Positions 59,153-64,000 of a stretch of 64,000 bases of DNA are shown here, in pieces. The translations under genes and the position numbers were made by a program. The stretch is from Amblyomma americanum (taxonomy: Eukaryota > Arthropoda > Arachnida > Ixodida > Ixodidae), in the NCBI RefSeq assembly GCF_052857255.1, contig NC_135498.1, positions 117,280,281-117,344,280 of the forward strand, given 5' to 3'. Every line of letters begins with the position of its first letter. Position 1 is the first letter of the stretch. A model generated the notes under the pieces. That model was given only the letters and a program-made list of their open reading frames with translations, was not told where the DNA came from and searched no databases.

Positions 59153-59358
59153 GCCGCCGCGGTGGCTAAGTCGTTATAGCACTCGTTGCTGACCCGAAAG
59201 AGGCGCGTTCGATCCTGGCCGTGGCGGTCGAATTTCGATAGAGATGAAATTCTAGAGAACCCCAGGTGGTTGAAACTTCCGGAGCCCTTCTCTACGGCGT
59301 TCCTCATAGCCTAAGTCGCTTCGGGACGTCAAACCCCATAAACCATAAACTAAAGGAA
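59153..59358 (+). mobile_element. tRNA-derived SINE of a second family (copy B)
   Basis: Counterpart of 21355-21562, next to the R exon 4 donor. Confidence 0.8.
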
Positions 59359-59991
59359 CTAAACACACCTCCACCGCTCTCGACGCTGGCGCCACAGCGT
59401 CCGCGATGGCCTCGGCGTCAGCTGCGAACATTTGCAGGGCTAATGGCCACAGCTCGGGCCGGCCGCTGGCAGTGATGCCGAGCGTCGCCGGACGGGCTGG
59501 CACCGGTGTCGGTGACGGCTCGCTATGTGCACTGCGGTATGCGCCGGCTCCTGCACCAGAAATCGCAGTGACAGTTCGTTACTATGACAAGGGAAAAGGC
59601 AGAGTCGGAACAGACGTGCCCTTGAGATGCTCTCCGACCAACCTTTTACAGACCTTCGTGACAGCTGCTGCAAACAGTCACTACAGTGTGCCATAAGTAT
59701 AGTGGCAAGTAGCGTCACGCCAAGCCTGAAATCACGGACCTGGGCTGGCTTCTACAAACAAATAAGACAGTGTTATTCCCTGTCTAATCCTATTCACGGT
59801 CTTAAAACCTCGCAGTTCACTTTGTCTGTGTAAACTTCAAGCGGACAGCGAACACCGACTAAAAGCTTGGTAACTCAGTTTATTCAGCGTTCGTGGCACC
59901 CTTGAGGCGTCCACGGACCACCTTTCCTTTTCTCAAAACTGAGCAGATGTTTCCAGACCAACGAATAAGATGACTGGAAATAAGACTTATT

Positions 59992-60238
59992 TAATCCGGT
60001 GGCAGCGTTTCGATGGGGGCGAAACGCAAAGGCGCCCGTGTGCTCTACAATGCCAATGCATGTTAAAGATCCCCAGGTGGTATAAATTATTCCGGAGCCA
60101 TCCCCCACAGCATCTTTCTTTCTTTCTTCTTTTACTCCCTCCTTCATCCCTTCTCTTACGGTGCGGTTCAGGGATCCGCCGGGATGTGTGACAGATACTG
60201 CGGCATTTCCTCTCCCCAAAAAACCAATTTTTTTATTT
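59992..60238 (+). mobile_element. Ruka-type SINE in R intron 3 (copy B)
   Basis: Counterpart of 22195-22440. Confidence 0.87.
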
Positions 60239-60829
60239 CATTCGCGCAAGCCGCCCCTGGATTGGTCGTTATCATTGTTATATTGAAATATGAGCGCCTC
60301 TGCGAAGCCATCGTGAACGCGTCTGAGGAAATCGTGTCATTTAGACCAGCGTCGATGGCGCGTCGAACGTGATGTTCGTTGCACATGAGTGCACCTGGTG
60401 CTTATTTCCAGCCGTATTTTCTCATTAGTCTATGACGAAGAGCTCTCACCGCGGTTACATTGGGGCGTCTCCTCGGGCCCCTCGGAGACTCCGTCGGTGC
60501 CTTGGCCCGGCAGATGCTCTTCTGCACTGGCGGACGACGTGGAAAGCGACCCCCGTCCGAAGGGGCTGCAGAGACACCCGGGAACATTGCCGCCGCTGAC
60601 GCTGCCGCCGTTGACCACCTTCGCCGCCTTGACGTGCTCCTCCGGGCGCTCCCGGCAGTGAGATGCTTTGACCACCGCCGCCGACCGCCGGCCGACCAAG
60701 AGCTCGGCCACAGCGATTGCTTCGAAGAACCGGTACCACTTGTTGCCGCGGCGTTCCGTACGTGGGATGAACTGGCTGTTGCTTGCGCCGTCAACGCTGG
60801 AAGCACGAGGTGCAAAAAGACTGCGCATT

Positions 60830-61349
60830 ATGCGCGCAGGGAAAGCCGTTGTAACTGCCCCACACTGTCCAAAGCGGGCCGTTTGAGTCAGGAATGTAGG
60901 AAGGGAGGTTTTTAATGCGTGGGCATTACCTGGCTCATTCTGCTAAAACCCATTCGCCATCGGAAACCCGTAGACGAAACGCGGCATGCAGATGACGCCA
61001 TCGCCCCTCTTAAAGCAACAGGCTGCCGGCGACCCACCGCCGCGTACCTGAAAGCGCGATTAAAGTGTCCACTGACCCAGGGAGCCATGCGCCTTTGTTT
61101 TGCTCAAAATCAATGAACCCTCTAAACCTTCCGCTGGTTTTGAGGAAAAGGAAATCGACATAACTGCCTCGATTTGTAGGTCGACGTCACCACCCACTCG
61201 CAACATGGCGGAGGTGTCCACTGACGCAGTGATTCAGTTACACTATCAAGAATTGGTTCGGTGCCCCAATAACTTTTTTAGGAAATACAATCCTCACTTT
61301 TCCTCTTGGTGCACACCTGACCCATATCGCGATGGAAGGGAATGCTCAC
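60830..61349. other. R intron 2, distal part (copy B only)
   Basis: Unique sequence between R exon 3 and exon 2. No repeat is recognised. It lies in the 1.66 kb missing from copy A. Confidence 0.5.
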
Positions 61350-61438
61350 CATCTGCGCTTCATCAGCGCGGTGTTGCATGTCTTCGGCGAAGACTGGAGC
61401 GGCAGCGGGTGCAGGTCCACGTGCGTCGTCGGGTGCGC

Positions 61439-61944
61439 CTGCAGTGCGTGCGACGGTTTCCACGAGTCAGGGGATGTAAGTAGATTCTACGGAATCCGTA
61501 GTATCAACGCTGCGCGTGGTGCCGTTAAGATGAAAGGGGATTTCGCCCACGTGGAAGAGCCTTAAGGAACACGGTGTCTCGCTTTGGTTACATTAAACAC
61601 CAACGCTGTCTTGGCCTAGCGGCTAAGTTAGAGGACTGTTCGCATGTCGTAGCTACTGGGACGCTACCGGTACGGCTCATGTGATGTGCCCACGATGTAG
61701 GGCCTGGCCAGCGACGCAACGCTGCTTGCGTTGCTGCGTTCTCTGAACGAGTTTACGAAGAGTTCGTAAACGCGCTATGCGTTCCTACCTGACAAGAACG
61801 CTGGCAAATGGCGCTCAGGTATCTGAGAGACGACTGTGGCGCAACATGATCAGAAGCAAATACTATAGATGACGGTCCAGTTCTGAAGCAACGATATGGC
61901 AGGGTTTCGTCAGGGCGGTTTTAAAGGCAATAATATGCACGTAC
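61439..61944. other. R intron 1 (copy B only)
   Basis: 506 bp between R exon 2 and exon 1. It contains the inverted pair CGAACGAGTTTACGAAGAG/GTTCGTAAACGCG-like sequence near 61745-61775 and nothing else I recognise. Confidence 0.45.
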
Positions 61945-62181
61945 CACCACGGGTGCAGCGCGGTCCGGTAGCGCCGGGCTCTGCGGGAGGCTGTCGTGGG
62001 GAACCAGCTGGGAGCCACGCTCGGGCATCGCAGGTTGAGACCGAGGTTATGGCCGTGGCGTCGATGTGGGACCCGAACGCCTATGGTTGTGCCCTGGTTT
62101 TCGCTGGACGAGTCTGAGTAGTGCGTCCTCGGTAGTGCGGGCTCGGAAATGGGTCCACCACGATCTCGGACGCTCTGACCA

Positions 62182-62478
62182 CGGCTGGACGCGGCAGGTC
62201 GGATCACTGAATCGACGGCTGGCGTGGATCTAGGCGTTAGGGCTAGCGGCCGCCGGTGATGAGAGCCCTACAACGTACGTCCGTTTCAGGCTGCGTCAAA
62301 ATCGAAAATGGCGACCGAGCCCTATCTCAATTTTTTTAAACGTTGCCCTCTCTGCTCTCGAAGCTTCGTCACGCGCACACGCGAATCCGCGAGACATCAT
62401 TGGATTGGACACCAGGGCGTGCCTTGCAGTCAATGGCAGTGGCGCTGGCCAATGCCTTCCGAGTGTTTGCTATTGGTT
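62182..62478 (-). promoter_or_regulatory. Upstream region of R (copy B)
   Basis: It shares ordered blocks with the Q upstream region: GGCGTTAGGGCTAGCGG at about 62243, GAGCCCTACAACGTACGTCCGTT, AAAATGGCGA at about 62306, and a looser CAGGGCGTGCC..GGCAGTGGCGCTGGC block. This suggests a common ancestral promoter. The copy A counterpart is deleted. Confidence 0.45.
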
Positions 62479-62479
62479 G

Positions 62480-62782
62480 AAAATTGGAAAATTTGTTTTT
62501 TTTGGGGGAAAGGACATATCGCAGTATCTTTCTCACATATCGGCTGACATCTGAACCGCCCCTTAAGGGAGCGGATAGAGGAGAGACAGAGAAAAAAGGA
62601 AAAAAGAAGTGACGTAGTGGAGGGCTCCGGAATAATTTCGACCACCTCGGGATCTTTAAACTGACATCGCACAGCACACGGGCGCCTTAACGTTTCGCCT
62701 CCATCGAAACCTGGTCGCCGCGGTCGGGTTCGAACCCGGATACTCCGGATCATAACCACTGAGCCACCGCGGCGGCTCCGCA
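62480..62782 (-). mobile_element. Ruka-type SINE with tRNA-like head (copy B)
   Basis: Counterpart of 23030-23325. The head has a good B box, GGTTCGAACCCGG. Confidence 0.9.
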
Positions 62783-63056
62783 CGAATCTGCTTCACTGCA
62801 GTTCTACATGGATGACCAGTAAACGTCGGGTGTCGAAATAGAATGCGGTGCATTTTTGGTTTTGAACAACCTTATGAGTACCTGTCAGTCGCCCCTTGTG
62901 TCCTGGCCAAACCCCCACAATGATCTTCTTGAGGACACCACCACCTTGCCCGCTGTCCTGTTTAACTTTCGGTGGTGACCTATCGCCATCATTTGTATGT
63001 GCATTGTGCTTGCTTAGCCTACGTGCCAGTCTTACTTTCTATGGTTTTGTTTAAAG
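62783..63056. other. Unassigned spacer (copy B)
   Basis: Counterpart of 23326-23604. No gene or repeat recognised. Confidence 0.35.
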
Positions 63057-63255
63057 TCAGATTTGTGAATTTAGTGCAGAAAGCGTTAAAGGAAGCAGCG
63101 CCACACACTGAAGCGGCGGAATCAAAAATGAAGACGCGCTTTTTCCCAATTGGTATACTTTGCCGATTGGGCAAAAGCGCGTCTTCATTTTTAATTCCGC
63201 CGCTTCTGTGTGTGGTGCTGCGTCCTTTAACTCTTTCTGCACCAATTTCAGAAAC
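63057..63255. mobile_element. Foldback (long inverted repeat) element (copy B)
   Basis: Counterpart of 23605-23803. The arms pair over about 85-95 bp. The loop region carries GTATACTTTGCCGATTGGGC. Confidence 0.8.
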
Positions 63256-63279
63256 CCAACTTTGGGCTTTTGATCAATG

Positions 63280-63418
63280 GTAGTCCTACACTACGCCACC
63301 TCTTTCTTGTCTTATTCTCTTAGTCCCTCCTTTATCCCTTCTCTTACGGCGCGGTTCAGGTATCCGCCGATACGTGATCGATATGCGCCATTTCTTTCCC
63401 ACCAAAACCAATTTATTT
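63280..63418 (+). mobile_element. Ruka-type SINE, 3' half (copy B)
   Basis: Counterpart of 23826-23963. Confidence 0.78.
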
Positions 63419-63437
63419 TGCCCAATCGGCAAAGTAT

Positions 63438-63746
63438 ACACCCGCCCGGGTGGCTCAGAGGTTAGGGCGCTCGGCTACTAATTTCGGAGTTCCCGGGTTC
63501 GAACCCGACCGCGGCGGCTGCATTTTTATGGACGCAAAACGCTAAGGGGCTCGTGTGCTGTGCGATGTCAGTGCACGTTAGAAATCTTCTGGTAGTAGAA
63601 ATTATTCCGGAGCCCCCCACAACCGCACATCATTCTTCCTTTCTTCCTTCACTTCCTCCTTTATCCATTTCCTTACTGCGCGCATCAGGTGTCCAGCGAT
63701 ATATGAGACAGATACTCCGCCATTTCCTTTCCCCAAAATGCAAATA
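63438..63746 (+). mobile_element. Ruka-type SINE, full length (copy B)
   Basis: Counterpart of 23985-24292. The head reads GGTGGCTCAGAGGTTAGGGCG and GGGTTCGAACCCG, closer to a working A and B box than in copy A. Confidence 0.92.
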
Positions 63747-64000
63747 TATTATCATTATAGGACATTATCGTAGGGCAGGTGTAGTGCGTCTGGAGACCTT
63801 AGCACTCAGCGGGTGCTTTTTCATGAACCGAAACTGGCATTCGAATTATGCGCAGCTTTTTTCAACAGTAAAGTGCTTAAATGGCTTGCTCCTGGGCATA
63901 CTCTGTGGCGGGATTGTAATACTTATAAGCCGACTGATGTTTCTGGCTCCTGATGAGCCCAAGAGTGGTATGATGTGAATTGTTTTTCATTATCCGCTCT
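63747..64000. other. Unassigned right edge (copy B)
   Basis: Counterpart of 24293-24547, no gene seen. Homology continues to the last base. Confidence 0.35.

Larger units (their letters stand above)
59369..62181 (-). pseudogene. R gene, copy B: all four exons, disrupted
   Basis: The exons on the minus strand are: exon 1 about 62181-61945 (RTHYSDSSSEN, donor GTACGTGC); exon 2 61438-61350 (89 bp after CACTGCAG, AHPTTHVDLHPLPLQSSPK to MKRR plus TG, donor GTGAGC); exon 3 60745-60450 (NKWYRFFEAIAVAEL to CNR plus G, donor GTGAGA); exon 4 59550-59369 (60 codons). Exon 2, 3 and 4 phases agree. Lesions: the start codon aligned with MVG in P and Q is GTG; exon 1 is frameshifted before RTHYS, so it reaches its donor in phase 2 rather than 0; and the exon 3 acceptor is GG where copy A has AG. 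Exon 3 has charged residues where P and Q have the membrane helix. It is therefore a pseudogene or a strongly diverged gene. Confidence 0.72.

Noticed and set aside
61740..61780. Inverted repeat near ACGAGTTTACGAAGAGTTCGTAAACGCG as a hairpin element
   Set aside because: Short, single occurrence inside R intron 1. Too small to call a mobile element or regulatory site.

Overview
The window is nuclear DNA of a hard tick or a close relative. The main reason is the abundance of tRNA-derived SINEs of the Ruka type. Each has a Pol III A/B-box head, a core around 'GATGTCAGTGCACGTTAAAGA', and a C/T-rich tail ending near 'CCATTTCCTTTCCCCAAAA'. Old I-group, R1-like and RTE-clade LINEs, and genes with short exons and clear GT-AG introns, fit the same origin. 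Nothing looks bacterial, and no functional tRNA, rRNA or CRISPR array is seen.

The dominant structure is a large direct segmental duplication. Copy A (1 to at least 24547) is collinear with copy B (26697 to the window end). If it is head to tail, the unit is about 26.7 kb. Copy B is about 12.7 kb longer, and a short list of events explains almost all of this. Copy A lost about 4.0 kb at 1165, 1.62 kb at 11773, 1.66 kb at 23030, and about 0.56 kb at 19560. Copy B gained a 2.48-kb RTE insertion at 39405-41880 and a 2.39-kb tandem duplication at 52574-57349. A stretch of 2.15 kb (24548-26696) is seen only once because copy B runs off the window.

The only host genes I can support are three paralogous minus-strand genes, called P, Q and R here. 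They share one design. Exon 1 is a cytoplasmic tail with MVGxxPGPF then RTHYSDSSSE and a GTACGTG donor. Exon 2 is short, proline-rich and ends in phase 2. Exon 3 begins right after phase 2 and carries the single membrane segment in P and Q. The order along the plus strand is P-exon 1 (A), Q (A), R (A), P, Q (B), R (B), so each duplicated unit carries a P-Q-R triad. P (25337-27915) and Q copy B (46583-48984) are open across all three exons. P-exon 1 of copy A, Q copy A, and R in both copies are broken by stops, deletions, a frameshift, a lost start or a lost splice acceptor. The predicted products look like the N-terminus of a type II membrane protein. No catalytic domain is visible, so I name no function.

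Most remaining DNA is mobile elements, often nested. Two I-group fragments, I-1 and I-2, lie at 1.5-4.3 kb and again at 28.0-35.0 kb. In copy B, I-1 is split by the 3.2-kb RTE-1. A long plus-strand I-group element, I-3, lies at 5.3-10.7 kb and 36.1-43.9 kb. In copy B it keeps a 318-codon ORF1 and is split by RTE-2. An R1-like RNase H fragment is split by a hAT-like element that itself holds a third LINE. There are also two Tc1/mariner-like MITEs, a foldback element and two SINE families. Because each event is shared by both copies or private to one, the window gives a relative chronology: I-1, I-2, I-3, RTE-1, MITEs and most SINEs came before the duplication; RTE-2 and the tandem repeat came after; copy A then decayed by deletion.
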